Shown here piece by piece: positions 8,863-19,437 of a DNA stretch of 64,000 bases; positions within the stretch are counted from its first letter, which is position 1; every line of letters begins with the position of its first letter. The translations under genes were made by a program, and so were the position numbers. The stretch lies in NCBI RefSeq assembly GCF_001632805.1, contig NZ_CP007220.1:1178001-1242000 (forward strand), given 5' to 3'. The notes beneath the pieces are model-generated. The model had not been told where the DNA came from. It made no database searches and saw only the letters and a program-made list of their open reading frames with translations. The stretch comes from Mycobacteroides chelonae CCUG 47445 (GTDB taxonomy: Bacteria; Actinomycetota; Actinomycetes; Mycobacteriales; Mycobacteriaceae).

Positions 8863-9708
8863 TTAACGGCGGCCCATCAGCTCGTCGATCTCGCCGACGG
8901 TCCATACCGGGGCCTCGCGGTATCCCAGCGGCGTCGGGACCTGTCGTTTGAAGCGTCCGATGAAACCGCCTGCCGCGATGAATATCTGGCCGGTGATGCG
9001 GGCGGAGAGATCCCCGGCGAGGTAGGCGTACAGCGGTGCCACGCATTCCGGCGGTGCGGGTTCGAGCGATGCCTGCAGGGTCATCTCGTCGAGCAGTCCG
9101 CGGGCATACAGATCCCGCAGGTGGGCGATGTACTCCCCGCCCTCCGAGAGCCGGGTGCGTGCACCCGGGCAGATCACATTGGCGCGCACACCGCTTTGCT
9201 TGAGCTCGGCGGCGATGGCCAGGGTGAGTCCATGGACGGCCGCTTTGCCCGCCGGATATCCGGTGCCGCCGTAGATGCCCAGGGCGGCAGTCGATCCGGT
9301 ATTGACGATGGCTCCGTGCCGCTGGGCGGCCATGAGCGGCGCGGCGACGCGGCAGGTGTGGAACACCGTGCCCAGATGCGCGTCGATCAGCCGGTGGAAG
9401 TCCTCGGGGGTGATGGTCAGGATGGACGACCCGGCCGGCTCCGGTATGCCCGCGCAGTTGATCAACGCGTCGAGGCCGCCGAACTCGGTGCGGCAGGTGT
9501 CGATCAGATCCGTGGCCGTCTGTTCGTTATCGGGCGACCCCACGAAAGCGACCGCTGCGCCCCCGGCTGACGTGATCGCGGCGACCGTCTCCTCGACGGC
9601 GTCGGAATATCGGCCGTTGACAACCACATTCGCGCCGAGTTCACCCAGGAGCCGGGCCACCGCCCGGCCGATTCCGCGGCTACCGCCGACGACAACACAA
9701 TTGGCCAT
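8863..9708 (-). CDS. Short-chain dehydrogenase/reductase
   Basis: A 281-residue SDR with NAD(P)-binding GGSRGIGRA at residues about 8-16, NCAG (about 83) and the active-site Ser plus YPAGK (Tyr/Lys). An extra C-terminal stretch with PLGYREAPVW goes beyond the classic fold. It starts 7 nt after the stop of the CYP125-like P450 and is probably the last gene of the leftward operon, oxidising the alcohol or ketone produced by its neighbours. The substrate cannot be read from sequence. Confidence 0.8.
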   Translation of the reverse strand: MANCVVVGGSRGIGRAVARLLGELGANVVVNGRYSDAVEETVAAITSAGGAAVAFVGSPDNEQTATDLIDTCRTEFGGLDALINCAGIPEPAGSSILTITPEDFHRLIDAHLGTVFHTCRVAAPLMAAQRHGAIVNTGSTAALGIYGGTGYPAGKAAVHGLTLAIAAELKQSGVRANVICPGARTRLSEGGEYIAHLRDLYARGLLDEMTLQASLEPAPPECVAPLYAYLAGDLSARITGQIFIAAGGFIGRFKRQVPTPLGYREAPVWTVGEIDELMGRR

Positions 9709-9715
9709 CAGGACA

Positions 9716-10969
9716 TCAGTGCGCGACCGGGCAGTAGGCTGTGTCGAACTTCTTGATGCCGTTGATCCAGCCCGAATGAAACCGCGGAGCGTCCCCGATC
9801 CGCGAGATGTCAGGCATTCGATCGGCGATCTTGTTGAAGATGATCTCCAGCTCAACCTTGGCCAGGTTGGCGCCGAGGCAGTAGTGGGCTCCCGTGCCGC
9901 CGAAGCCCAGATGCGGATTGGGATCACGGGTGATGTCGAAGCTGTGCGGGTTTTCGAACACCTCCTCGTCGAAGTTGGCCGACGGGTAGAGCATGACCAC
10001 TCGCTCACCGGCCTTGATGGGAACTCCACCGATCGTGGTGTCCTGCAACGCGGTGCGCTGTTGCGAGATCAGCGGGGAGGTGTATCGGACGATCTCGTCG
10101 ACGGCACAGGCAGGCCTGTCCCGTTTGAACAGTTCCCACTGATCGGGGTGTTCCAGGAAAGCCATCATGCCCATGGTGGTTGCGTTACGGGTGGTTTCGT
10201 TGCCCGCAACCGACAGCATCACCACGAAGAACCCGAACTGCTCGGGGGTGAGCTGCTCGCCGTCCACCGTCCCGGTCAGCAGGCGGGAAACCACATCATT
10301 GCCCGGACAGTCCCGGCGTTGTTCGGCGAGCTGATAGGAGTATCCGAGGATCTGGGCGGCACCGATACGGGGATCGATCTCGACATCGGCCTCGTCGTAT
10401 CCCGTCATCTGGTTGCTCCATTCGAAGAGCTTGACGCGGTCTTCCTCTGGGACGCCGATCAATTCGGCGATGGCCTGCATGGGTAACTCACTGGCCACCT
10501 CGCGCACGAATTCGCCGTGTCCACCCTCGATGGCGGCCCGTACGATGCGTTCCGCCCGCTCCTCCAGGGTGATGCGCAAAGCCGCGATCGAGCGTGGGGT
10601 GAACATGCGCGACACCAGCCCGCGGAGCTGGGTGTGTTCGGGAGCGTCCTTGTTGATGAGGACAGACAGCGTGGCCTGGAACTCCTCGGGGCTGATGTGG
10701 TCCTCGAGACGGGGGATGGCGCCCTTGCGGCCCGACGAGAAGATGTCTGTGTGTAGTGAAACCTGCCGCACGTCACGATGTTTGGAAATCACCCAATACC
10801 CGTCGTCGGCGAATCCGCCCACCGTGCGCGGCTGCGGGTTCCACCAGACGGGTGCCTCCCGGCGCAGGGTCGCGAACTCCGCATGTGGCATCCGTTCCCC
10901 GTACAGCCCAGGATCGGTGAAATCGAATCCTTCCGGAAGACCAAGCTCCGCGCTGCTTTTCATTGCCAT
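9716..10969 (-). CDS. Cytochrome P450, CYP125/CYP142-like (sterol side chain)
   Basis: A 417-residue P450. Seen: the opening LPEGFDFTDPGLYGERMPHAEFA and WW near the start, I-helix SVAGNETTRNATTMGMMAF, ExxR in VDEIVRYTSP, and heme-ligand loop FGGTGAHYCLGANLA. From memory of Mtb CYP125 (Rv3545c), the colinearity over the whole chain is high, so C26/27 hydroxylation of a sterol side chain is the best guess. A GGAGG site precedes the ATG at 10969. A 100-nt gap with an inverted repeat separates it from the gene upstream, so it may also have its own promoter. Confidence 0.82.
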   Translation of the reverse strand: MAMKSSAELGLPEGFDFTDPGLYGERMPHAEFATLRREAPVWWNPQPRTVGGFADDGYWVISKHRDVRQVSLHTDIFSSGRKGAIPRLEDHISPEEFQATLSVLINKDAPEHTQLRGLVSRMFTPRSIAALRITLEERAERIVRAAIEGGHGEFVREVASELPMQAIAELIGVPEEDRVKLFEWSNQMTGYDEADVEIDPRIGAAQILGYSYQLAEQRRDCPGNDVVSRLLTGTVDGEQLTPEQFGFFVVMLSVAGNETTRNATTMGMMAFLEHPDQWELFKRDRPACAVDEIVRYTSPLISQQRTALQDTTIGGVPIKAGERVVMLYPSANFDEEVFENPHSFDITRDPNPHLGFGGTGAHYCLGANLAKVELEIIFNKIADRMPDISRIGDAPRFHSGWINGIKKFDTAYCPVAH

Positions 10970-10984
10970 ACACCTCCGTATCGG

Positions 10985-11045
10985 GCCGAGTGTCGACTTC
11001 TTGCGCCCGCTACCCGCGCTTCTTCGCAGAAACTCGACACTCGGC
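10985..11045. repeat. Inverted repeat with GAGTGTCGA core, copy 1
   Basis: GCCGAGTGTCGA (10985-10996) and TCGACACTCGGC (11034-11045) are exact reverse complements, 12 bp, around a 37-nt loop. The same core and nearly the same loop length recur at 32605-32662. It lies between two genes of one operon and has no T-run. Confidence 0.65.
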
Positions 11046-11069
11046 GCGGTGGGTGGGGAAGCCCGCCGT

Positions 11070-11615
11070 TCACCAGAGGGGGACCGGGGTCTTGCCGAGT
11101 GGGTAGTAGCCCGGCACCTTCTCGCCCGACAGGCCGCGCTGAATGCGCTTCTGCATGCCCTCGCTGAGCTTGCCCGCCTTGATGAGGTCCATGTACAGGG
11201 CGGACACGTGGCCGAAATCGAAGAAGTCACGTTGCCAATTCCATTGGCCATTACCGGCATACCGGAACCAGCTGCCCCCGATGCCATAGATCTCGGACTC
11301 ACCGCCGTCGGAGTCCGTGGCGATCTGCTTCCAGAATCCGATGACCTCGCCCTGCTTGTCGTCGACGATCACCTTCTGATACGGATACGTCCACCCGTCC
11401 AGGCCCTCCATCTCCTGGCCGAGGGCGATATCCCGTATCTCGTCGATGCCGACGCACATCACGTCTTCCTTGGGGCCGATGTTCCAGCCGTAGGTGGCGT
11501 CGTCGGTGTAGAAGCGAGCCAGGGGTTTCCAGTCGCCGGCCTTCTCGGCATCCAGATTGGCCTGTAGCCAGTCCGCGACGACATCGTCGAGTTCTTGGCG
11601 GGGGAATTGCGGCAT
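11070..11615 (-). CDS. NTF2-like (SnoaL-type) protein of the CYP51 operon
   Basis: A 181-residue protein with an NTF2-like fold: N-terminal helix VVADWLQANLDAEKAGDWKPLARFYTDDATYGWNIG, then VMCVGIDEIRDIA and a beta-rich half ending with a Pro-rich tail. There are no ketosteroid-isomerase Tyr/Asp residues at the usual places, so the activity is open. The ATG at 11615 has an AGGAGC site 8-9 nt upstream. It begins 11 nt after the ferredoxin stop and is coupled to the P450/ferredoxin genes, hinting at a role on the oxidised sterol or lipid. Confidence 0.65.
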   Translation of the reverse strand: MPQFPRQELDDVVADWLQANLDAEKAGDWKPLARFYTDDATYGWNIGPKEDVMCVGIDEIRDIALGQEMEGLDGWTYPYQKVIVDDKQGEVIGFWKQIATDSDGGESEIYGIGGSWFRYAGNGQWNWQRDFFDFGHVSALYMDLIKAGKLSEGMQKRIQRGLSGEKVPGYYPLGKTPVPLW

Positions 11616-11626
11616 CGTTGACGCTC

Positions 11627-13183
<1,557 letters not shown>

Positions 13184-13187
<4 letters not shown>

Positions 13188-14011
13188 GATGGCATTCCTT
13201 CCTCACCAAGCTCGAGTTTCTGTTTGTCGGCGGGTGCATCTGTGAGAGGTGCCTCCGGCTGCACCTCCATCTCTGCGATGTGTGCGCCCCTGGGTGTTTC
13301 GGCGACGAAGGTGACCGCGCGTGCGATGTCCGAGGGGCGCAGGAAGTAGGAGTGCCGCGCTTGTCCCCACGTCTTCCAGTCCTCCAGCATGGGGCCGACC
13401 TGCTCGGCGGAGAGCTGCCAGCCCATCGAGGTCAAGGTCGGCCCGGGGTGCACGATCGAGGCCCTGACGCCGGTGCCCTCCAACTCCATGCGCATGGTGT
13501 TCACCATGGCGAGCAGGGCCGCCTTGGCCGCTCCGTAGGCGCCCATGTGGGGGCGCTGGTGCAGTGCGACATCGGATCCGATGAAGACCACATCGCCGCG
13601 CCGCCGAGCCACCATGTCGGGCACGATCGCGGTGGCGAGCCGATTGGCACCCAACAGATGCACCTGAATCTGCGCGGCGAAGGTGTCGGCGCTCATTTCA
13701 TGGACCCGCCCCGGGTACATGTCGCCGGCACCCGACACCAGCAGGTCGATCTCGCCCAGTGCATCGATGCTCTGCGCAACAAAGGACTTCACCGAGTCCG
13801 CGTCGGTGACGTCCAGAGGGAAGGCGACCGCCTCTCCGCCGTCGGCCTGGATCTTCTCGACGAGTTCGGTCAGCTTGTCGACGCGGCGGGCGCCGAGCGC
13901 CACCGGAAATCCACGGCCCGCGAGCTCGATTGCCGTCGCCGCGCCGATACCTGAGGAAGCTCCGGCGATGATCGACGGACGTCGGCGTGGGTGGGGCTCA
14001 AAACGGGGCAT
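13184..14011 (-). CDS. Short-chain dehydrogenase/reductase (Rv0765c-like)
   Basis: A 275-residue SDR with GASSGIGAATA near residue 18 for NAD(P), the Ser in FIGSDVA and YGAAK as the Tyr-Lys catalytic pair, and HPGPTLTSMGW after it. The ATG at 14011 shares its A with the preceding P450 stop (TGATG), a strong coupling signal; a TTG one codon earlier is less likely. It sits between two P450 genes exactly as Rv0765c does in Mtb. Substrate unknown. Confidence 0.85.
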
Positions 14012-15216
14012 CAACAGACCTCCACGGTGATGGGCAGATACGCGAACCCGCGGACATTGCTGGAATGCACACGAACGGAAGCGCTTTCATCAATCTCGTA
14101 ACGGCGAATCCGGGTGAAGAGCTCGGTCAGCGCCACCTTGGCCTCCATCCGTGCCAGATGCGCACCGAGGCAGAAATGTGCACCGCTACCAAAGCTCACG
14201 AGCTTGGCGCCAATCTCTCGCCCGATGCGGTACTCGTCGGCGTTCTCGAACACCCGGTCGTCGCGGTTGGCCGAGCCGGGCAGTAACAGCAGGATGTCAC
14301 CGGCGGAAACTGTGGTGTCGTAGAAGGTCATATCCGTTGCCACGGTGCGCGCGAGGATCTGGCTTGAGGTGTCGTACCGCAGTGACTCCTCCACCCATAA
14401 CGGTATGAGCTCGTGATCGGCGTGGACGGCGGCAAGCTGGTCGGGGTTGCGGTGGCCCCAGTACACGGCGTTGGCGAGCAGCTTGGTGGTCGTCTCGTTG
14501 CCGGCGATCACCATGAGGAACAGGAAGGCGAGCACTTCTTCGTCAGTGAGGCGGTCGCCGTCGATTTCCGCCTGCAGGAGAGCGGAAGTCAGATCCTCTG
14601 TTGGGCGCCGACGACGCTCTTTGACCATGTCGATGTAGTAAGTCATCAGGTCGAAGGAGGCCTGGATGGCCTCGGGCGGCACGTCGGCGAGGCCATCCTC
14701 GCGGTGCATCACTCCGTCGGCTAACTCCCGGATGCGGGTACGGTCGGGCTCGGGCACACCCATCAGCTCCGAGATGACGTCCATGGGCAGCTTGCCGGCA
14801 TAGTCGGCGACGAAATCGAAGCTTTCCGACTGCAGGGCTTTGTCCAGGTGCGTGCGAGCGAGTGCGACGACCCGTCCTTCAAGCTCACGGATTCGCCTGG
14901 GAGTGAACCCCTTCGACACCAGTGTGCGAAGCCGAAGATGCTCGGGGTCATCCATCGCCAGGAACGACATCACCAGTTTGGCGTGTGGCCCGAAGGAGGC
15001 CTTGTCCATCGAGACACCGTTGGAGTTGGACAGTGCCTCGCTGTTCCTGAAGCCCTGCAGCACATCCTGATGACGCGAGAGTGCCCAGAAGTTCAGGTCG
15101 TCGTTGCGGTACAGCGGTGCCTCGTCGCGTAGGCGCCGGTAGTACGGGTATGGGTCCTCGTGAAAGTCGTAGTCGTACGGATCGAAAACCACAGAGGACA
15201 TCGAGGCGGCCGTCAT
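14011..15216 (-). CDS. Cytochrome P450, CYP123-like
   Basis: A 401-residue P450: FDPYDYDFHEDPYPYYRRLRDEAPLY opening region, I-helix MVIAGNETTTKLLANAVYW, ExxR in EESLRYD, heme loop FGSGAHFCLGAHLARMEA. Position and length agree with Mtb CYP123 (Rv0766c), whose substrate is not known to me. The ATG at 15216 overlaps the TetR stop by 4 nt (ATGA), so regulator and P450 are co-translated; a second ATG five codons on is possible. Confidence 0.85.
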   Translation of the reverse strand: MTAASMSSVVFDPYDYDFHEDPYPYYRRLRDEAPLYRNDDLNFWALSRHQDVLQGFRNSEALSNSNGVSMDKASFGPHAKLVMSFLAMDDPEHLRLRTLVSKGFTPRRIRELEGRVVALARTHLDKALQSESFDFVADYAGKLPMDVISELMGVPEPDRTRIRELADGVMHREDGLADVPPEAIQASFDLMTYYIDMVKERRRRPTEDLTSALLQAEIDGDRLTDEEVLAFLFLMVIAGNETTTKLLANAVYWGHRNPDQLAAVHADHELIPLWVEESLRYDTSSQILARTVATDMTFYDTTVSAGDILLLLPGSANRDDRVFENADEYRIGREIGAKLVSFGSGAHFCLGAHLARMEAKVALTELFTRIRRYEIDESASVRVHSSNVRGFAYLPITVEVC

Positions 15217-15800
15217 TCGTTGCCTCCCAGCATGAGGCCCACCACGAAGGTCAGCTTGTCGGCGATCTCGTGATAGGTGAAGGTGCCGCTGCCCGCGTGC
15301 ATGAGGGCACCGAAGAAGGTCATTTCGAGGGCCGACACCACGCGCGGATCGGCATCGGGTCCCATTGCTGAGCGGATCCTGCGATGGATTTCCAGCCCGA
15401 TCTTGTCGCGGACGGCACGCACGGCCTCGTCGTTGTTGCTCAGCAGCGCGGTCGTGCACCCCGTTGCGATTTCGGGCTCGTCGGCGACCACCAATGCCAG
15501 GCTGCGCAGCGTTTTGGTGACCCGGGCGGTCTGGCCGTCGTTGACGTCGGTGAAGTAGGGCGCTTCGTGGATGAGGTCGAGGTAGATCTCGGCCACCAGA
15601 TGGCTCTTGGAGGAGAAATAGGTGTACGCGGTCGCGGGGGCCACCTTCGCGCGCGCGGCCACGCCGCGGATGGTCATATCCGCGTACGTCGTCTCGCCGA
15701 GCATCTCCCGGCCTGCGGTGACGATCTTGCGGATCGTCTCTTCCTGTCGCCGGTTTCGCGGCGAGTCGCTTGTCAAGGTCACCACAGCTTCACTGGACAC
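15213..15800 (-). CDS. TetR-family regulator of the P450/aldA cluster
   Basis: A 195-residue TetR repressor: N-terminal helix-turn-helix in TIRGVAARAKVAPATAYTYFSSK (residues about 43-65) and a helical ligand domain. It matches the Rv0767c position. The GTG at 15800 lies inside a perfect TGGACACGTGTCCA palindrome, so bound repressor would cover its own start; GTG codons at 15785 and 15782 are alternatives. It heads the leftward operon and is divergent from aldA, which carries a second copy of the palindrome. Confidence 0.85.
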   Translation of the reverse strand: MSSEAVVTLTSDSPRNRRQEETIRKIVTAGREMLGETTYADMTIRGVAARAKVAPATAYTYFSSKSHLVAEIYLDLIHEAPYFTDVNDGQTARVTKTLRSLALVVADEPEIATGCTTALLSNNDEAVRAVRDKIGLEIHRRIRSAMGPDADPRVVSALEMTFFGALMHAGSGTFTYHEIADKLTFVVGLMLGGNE

Positions 15801-15808
15801 GTGTCCAG
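15793..15808. promoter_or_regulatory. Putative TetR operator O1
   Basis: CTGGACACGTGTCCAG is a perfect 16-bp palindrome overlapping the first codon of the TetR gene. The core is shared with O2 at 15938. Autoregulation is inferred from position and symmetry. Confidence 0.7.
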
Positions 15809-15937
15809 ATTAGCGTGTGCGCGGTACCTGGGCAATACGGTTCATGAAAAATACTGTCCAACACTAGTTTTTGAGCAGTAACCGCATGCACTCTTGCCAT
15901 GGCTTGATTCGGGTGGTTATGGTTCACCAGTAAGGAA

Positions 15938-15951
15938 TGGACATGTGTCCA
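15938..15951. promoter_or_regulatory. Putative TetR operator O2
   Basis: TGGACATGTGTCCA differs from O1 at a single central base. It ends 20 nt before the aldA ATG, where it would block the rightward promoter or transcript start. A lone TGTCCA half-site is also present at 15855-15860. Confidence 0.7.
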
Positions 15952-15971
15952 GATTCTTGGAATGAGGTGAC

Positions 15972-17441
15972 ATGGCGCTTCTGGCCGATGGCGACAGTGA
16001 TCTGTTCATCGACGGAAAGTTGATTCCCGGCGGTGCCGGACGGTTCCCTACGGTGAACCCGGCCACCGAGGAGGTGCTCGGAACCGCGGCCGATGCCGAT
16101 GTCGATGACATGAGCCGTGCCATCGAGGCAGCGCGCCGCGCGTTCGACGACACCGATTGGTCACGCAATGTGGAGCTGCGTGTGCGATGCCTGCGGCAGC
16201 TCCGGGATGGCATGAGGGCTCATATCGAGGAGCTGCGCGACCTGACCATCGCCGAGGTGGGGGCGCCTCGGATGCTGACCGCCGGCGCGCAGCTGGAGGG
16301 ACCGGTGGACGATCTGCGCTTCGCCGCCGATACCGCGGAATCCTTCGACTGGAACACTGATCTCGGTGTTGCCTCACCGATGGGCATCAAGACTCAACGA
16401 ACTCTCGTGCGTGAGGCCGTTGGCGTGGTCGGCGCGGTCACGCCGTGGAACTTCCCGCATCAGATCAACCTCGCCAAGGTGGGTCCGGCGCTGGCCGCCG
16501 GCAACACCCTGATACTCAAGCCTGCTCCGGATACCCCCTGGTGCGCGGCGGTGCTGGGCCGAATCATCGCCGAGCACACCGATTTTCCGCCGGGCGTCGT
16601 CAATGTCGTCACCTCCAGCGACCACCGCATCGGTGCGCAGCTGTCGACGGATCCCCGGGTGGACATGGTGTCGTTCACCGGTTCCACCGCGACCGGGCGC
16701 ACCGTCATGACCGACGCCGCCGCCACCGTCAAGAAGGTGTTCCTGGAACTCGGTGGCAAGTCGGCGTTCATCGTGCTCGATGACGCCGATCTCGCCGCGG
16801 CCTGCTCGGTCTCCGCGTTCACCACGGCGATGCATGCGGGCCAGGGATGTGCCATCACCACCAGGCTTGTCGTACCGCGCGCTCGATACGACGAGGCGGT
16901 GCAGGCGGCTGCTGCCACGATGGGCTCGCTCAAGCCGGGGGATCCCACCAAACCGGGAACGATCTGTGGCCCGGTGATCTCGGCCCGCCAGCGCGACCGG
17001 GTCCAGTCATACCTGGATCTTGCTGTTGCCGAGGGTGGTTCATTCGCCTGCGGAGGCGGACGGCCAGAGGGACGAGACCGCGGATTCTTCATCGAACCCA
17101 CCGTCGTCACCGGACTGACCAACGATGCCCGTGTGGCACGGGAGGAGATCTTCGGCCCGGTGCTCGTGGTCATCGCCCATGACGGCGACGGCGACGCGGT
17201 GCGGATCGCCAACGATTCACCGTACGGACTGTCCGGGACGGTGTTCAGCGGAGACGATGAGCGTGCGGCGCGAGTGGCATCCCGGCTGCGGGTGGGAACG
17301 GTGAACGTCAACGGCGGCGTCTGGTATTCCGCCGACGCGCCCTTCGGCGGCTACAAGCAGTCAGGTAACGGCAGGGAAATGGGTGTCGCCGGTTTCGAGG
17401 AATACCTGGAAACCAAAGTCATTGCAACGGCTGTGAAATAG
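15972..17441 (+). CDS. aldA: NAD(P)-dependent aldehyde dehydrogenase (Rv0768-like)
   Basis: A 489-residue ALDH-superfamily enzyme oxidising an aldehyde to an acid. Seen: TPWNFPHQINLAKVGPALAAGN (N-terminal domain), the Glu motif FLELGGKSAF (about residue 260), the catalytic Cys in HAGQGCAITTR (about 294) and PFGGYKQSGNGREMG at the end. GAGGTGAC precedes the ATG. It is the first gene of the rightward operon facing the TetR gene and would act on an alcohol-derived aldehyde produced by the P450/SDR genes. Confidence 0.9.
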   Translation: MALLADGDSDLFIDGKLIPGGAGRFPTVNPATEEVLGTAADADVDDMSRAIEAARRAFDDTDWSRNVELRVRCLRQLRDGMRAHIEELRDLTIAEVGAPRMLTAGAQLEGPVDDLRFAADTAESFDWNTDLGVASPMGIKTQRTLVREAVGVVGAVTPWNFPHQINLAKVGPALAAGNTLILKPAPDTPWCAAVLGRIIAEHTDFPPGVVNVVTSSDHRIGAQLSTDPRVDMVSFTGSTATGRTVMTDAAATVKKVFLELGGKSAFIVLDDADLAAACSVSAFTTAMHAGQGCAITTRLVVPRARYDEAVQAAAATMGSLKPGDPTKPGTICGPVISARQRDRVQSYLDLAVAEGGSFACGGGRPEGRDRGFFIEPTVVTGLTNDARVAREEIFGPVLVVIAHDGDGDAVRIANDSPYGLSGTVFSGDDERAARVASRLRVGTVNVNGGVWYSADAPFGGYKQSGNGREMGVAGFEEYLETKVIATAVK

Positions 17442-17451
17442 AGGAGATCTC

Positions 17452-18204
17452 ATGGGAGAGTTCGAGGGCAAGGTCGCCATCGTCACCGGAGCCGCACAGG
17501 GCATCGGCGAAGCGTACGCGCACGCGCTGGCCAGCCAGGGGGCGGCGGTCGTGGTCGCCGATATCAATGCCGAGTTGGGAGAGGACGTCGCCAAGCAGAT
17601 CGTGGCCGACGGCGGCAAAGCGATCTTCGCGAGCGTCGATGTTTCCGACCCTGATTCGGCAATAGCCATGGCGGACAAGGCGGTCGCCGAGTTCGGCGGT
17701 ATCGACTACCTGGTGAACAACGCCGCCATCTACGGCGGCATGAAGCTGGACCTGCTGCTGTCGGTGCCGTGGGACTACTACAAGAAGTTCATGAGCGTCA
17801 ATCAGGATGGCGCGCTGGTGTGTACCCGGGCGGTGTACAAGCACATCGCCAAGCGTGGCGGCGGCGCCATCGTGAACCAATCATCCACGGCTGCATGGCT
17901 GTACTCAGGGTTCTATGGGCTGGCCAAGGTGGGCATCAACGGTCTGACGCAGCAGCTCTCTCGCGAGCTGGGCGGCCAGAAGATCCGTATCAACGCCATC
18001 GCGCCGGGGCCCACCGATACCGAGGCTACCCGCGGCACGGTGCCCGAACAGTTCCGCAGCGAGCTCGTCAAGAACATCCCGCTGAGCCGCATGGGCACCG
18101 TCGACGACATGGTGGGCATGTGCCTTTTCCTGCTGTCGGACAAGGCTTCCTGGATCACCGGCCAGGTGTTCAACGTCGACGGCGGACAGATCATCCGGTC
18201 ATGA
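17452..18204 (+). CDS. Short-chain dehydrogenase/reductase (Rv0769-like)
   Basis: A 250-residue classic SDR: TGAAQGIGEAYA (residues about 13-24), NNAA (about 88-91), Ser in NQSSTAAW, Tyr-Lys in FYGLAK, and a C-terminus with VDGGQIIRS. GGAGATCTC precedes the ATG, 10 nt after aldA. The last bases overlap the next ATG (ATGA). Oxidoreductase for a hydroxy/keto intermediate; substrate unknown. Confidence 0.88.
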   Translation: MGEFEGKVAIVTGAAQGIGEAYAHALASQGAAVVVADINAELGEDVAKQIVADGGKAIFASVDVSDPDSAIAMADKAVAEFGGIDYLVNNAAIYGGMKLDLLLSVPWDYYKKFMSVNQDGALVCTRAVYKHIAKRGGGAIVNQSSTAAWLYSGFYGLAKVGINGLTQQLSRELGGQKIRINAIAPGPTDTEATRGTVPEQFRSELVKNIPLSRMGTVDDMVGMCLFLLSDKASWITGQVFNVDGGQIIRS

Positions 18205-19067
18205 CGCAGTCTGCTCTCTCCCTCGGGTACATCGGTCTGGGCAACATGGGTGCGCCCATGGCCCAGCGGCTTGTCGACTGGCCCGGCGGCCTGACGGTCT
18301 TCGATCTGCGGGCCGAGACCATGGCGCCGCTTGTCGAGGCCGGCGCGCGCGCTGCGGACAGCCTGGCCGATATCGCCGGGGCCGACCTCATCAGCGTCAC
18401 GGTGCTGGACGACGCACAGGTACGTGAGGTGATCGGAGAACTCGCGCCCAAGGTCAAGCCCGGCACCATCATCGCCATCCACTCCACCATCAGTGACGCG
18501 ACAGCGGTGCAGCTCGCCAAAGAACTCGCGCCACAACGGATTCACGTCATCGACGCACCGGTGAGCGGTGGCGCCCCCGGTGCCCACAAGGGTGAGCTGG
18601 CCACCATGGTCGGCGCCGACGACGCGACGTTCGCGCGGGTCAAGGAGCCCTTCTCGAAGTGGGCGTCGCTGGTGATTCATGCCGGTGCCCCGGGTGCGGG
18701 TACCCGGATGAAGCTGGCGCGCAACCTTCTACATTTCGTTGCCTTCACCGCGGCCGGGGAGGCGCAGCGCCTGGCCGAAAGTTGTGGCCTGAACATCACC
18801 GATCTGGGCAAGGTGGTGCGCCATACGGACGCCATCACCGGTGGGCCGGGCGCCATCATGTTGCGCGATACCACCGAACCGGTGACATCGGACAGCTTCT
18901 GGCACCCCATCTTCACGCATGTGCGCGGTCTCGGTGAAAAAGACCTGAGCCTGGCACTGGCGCTCGGCGAAGTGCAGTCCGTCCAGCTGCCGCTGGCCGC
19001 GTTGGCCCGCGAGCGACTGGCCGCGAGTCTTGGTGTGCCACACGAGGAAGGGGCAAGTAATGGATGA
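18201..19067 (+). CDS. 3-hydroxyisobutyrate-dehydrogenase-like NAD-binding protein
   Basis: A 288-residue beta-hydroxyacid dehydrogenase: GYIGLGNMGAPMAQRL at the N-terminus, DAPVSGGAPGAHKGEL (about residue 118) and the catalytic Lys in GTRMKLARNLL (about 172). It matches Rv0770 by position. It oxidises a 3-hydroxy acid with NAD(P). ATGA overlap with the SDR upstream and an 8-nt overlap with the next gene show tight operon coupling. Confidence 0.87.
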   Translation: MTQSALSLGYIGLGNMGAPMAQRLVDWPGGLTVFDLRAETMAPLVEAGARAADSLADIAGADLISVTVLDDAQVREVIGELAPKVKPGTIIAIHSTISDATAVQLAKELAPQRIHVIDAPVSGGAPGAHKGELATMVGADDATFARVKEPFSKWASLVIHAGAPGAGTRMKLARNLLHFVAFTAAGEAQRLAESCGLNITDLGKVVRHTDAITGGPGAIMLRDTTEPVTSDSFWHPIFTHVRGLGEKDLSLALALGEVQSVQLPLAALARERLAASLGVPHEEGASNG

Positions 19068-19437
19068 GCTGCGCCGCAGGGGCCTGGATAAGATGAAAGA
19101 GGTCTACGGCTGGGACATGCCTGACCTACCCGGCGACTACTTCAAGTACACCGCCGAGCATCTTTTCGGCACCATTTGGGATCGCCCGGAGCTGTCGATG
19201 CGTGATCGCCGGCTGCTGCTCCTGGGTGCGGTAAGCGCCCTGGGGCTGGACGAGATCCTGGAGATCCAAACAGGGGCCGCCCTGGCCAACGGTGAACTCA
19301 CCGATGCCGAGCTGCGCGAGGTCGCGCTGTTCATCACCCACTACGTCGGGTGGCCGCTGGGGCAACGGGTCAACAAGCATGTCGAGATGGCCATCGCCAA
19401 ACGCGCCAAGAAAGACGCGGAATCCTCCGGTGACTAG
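19060..19437 (+). CDS. Carboxymuconolactone decarboxylase-like protein
   Basis: A 125-residue AhpD/CMD-fold protein (Rv0771 position). The helical CMD core is visible: RDRRLLLLGAVSALGLDEILEIQTGAALANGELTDAELREVALFITHYVGWPLG. There is no CxxC, so it is not an AhpD-type peroxidase partner. The protocatechuate-pathway name is conventional; its real substrate is unknown. The start overlaps the preceding gene by 8 nt; the purine-rich GGAAGGGG lies about 8 nt before the ATG. Confidence 0.78.
   Translation: MDELRRRGLDKMKEVYGWDMPDLPGDYFKYTAEHLFGTIWDRPELSMRDRRLLLLGAVSALGLDEILEIQTGAALANGELTDAELREVALFITHYVGWPLGQRVNKHVEMAIAKRAKKDAESSGD

Noticed and set aside
10985..11045. Intrinsic terminator between the NTF2-like and CYP125-like genes
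   Set aside because: 37-nt loop and no T-run; better described as a repeat element.
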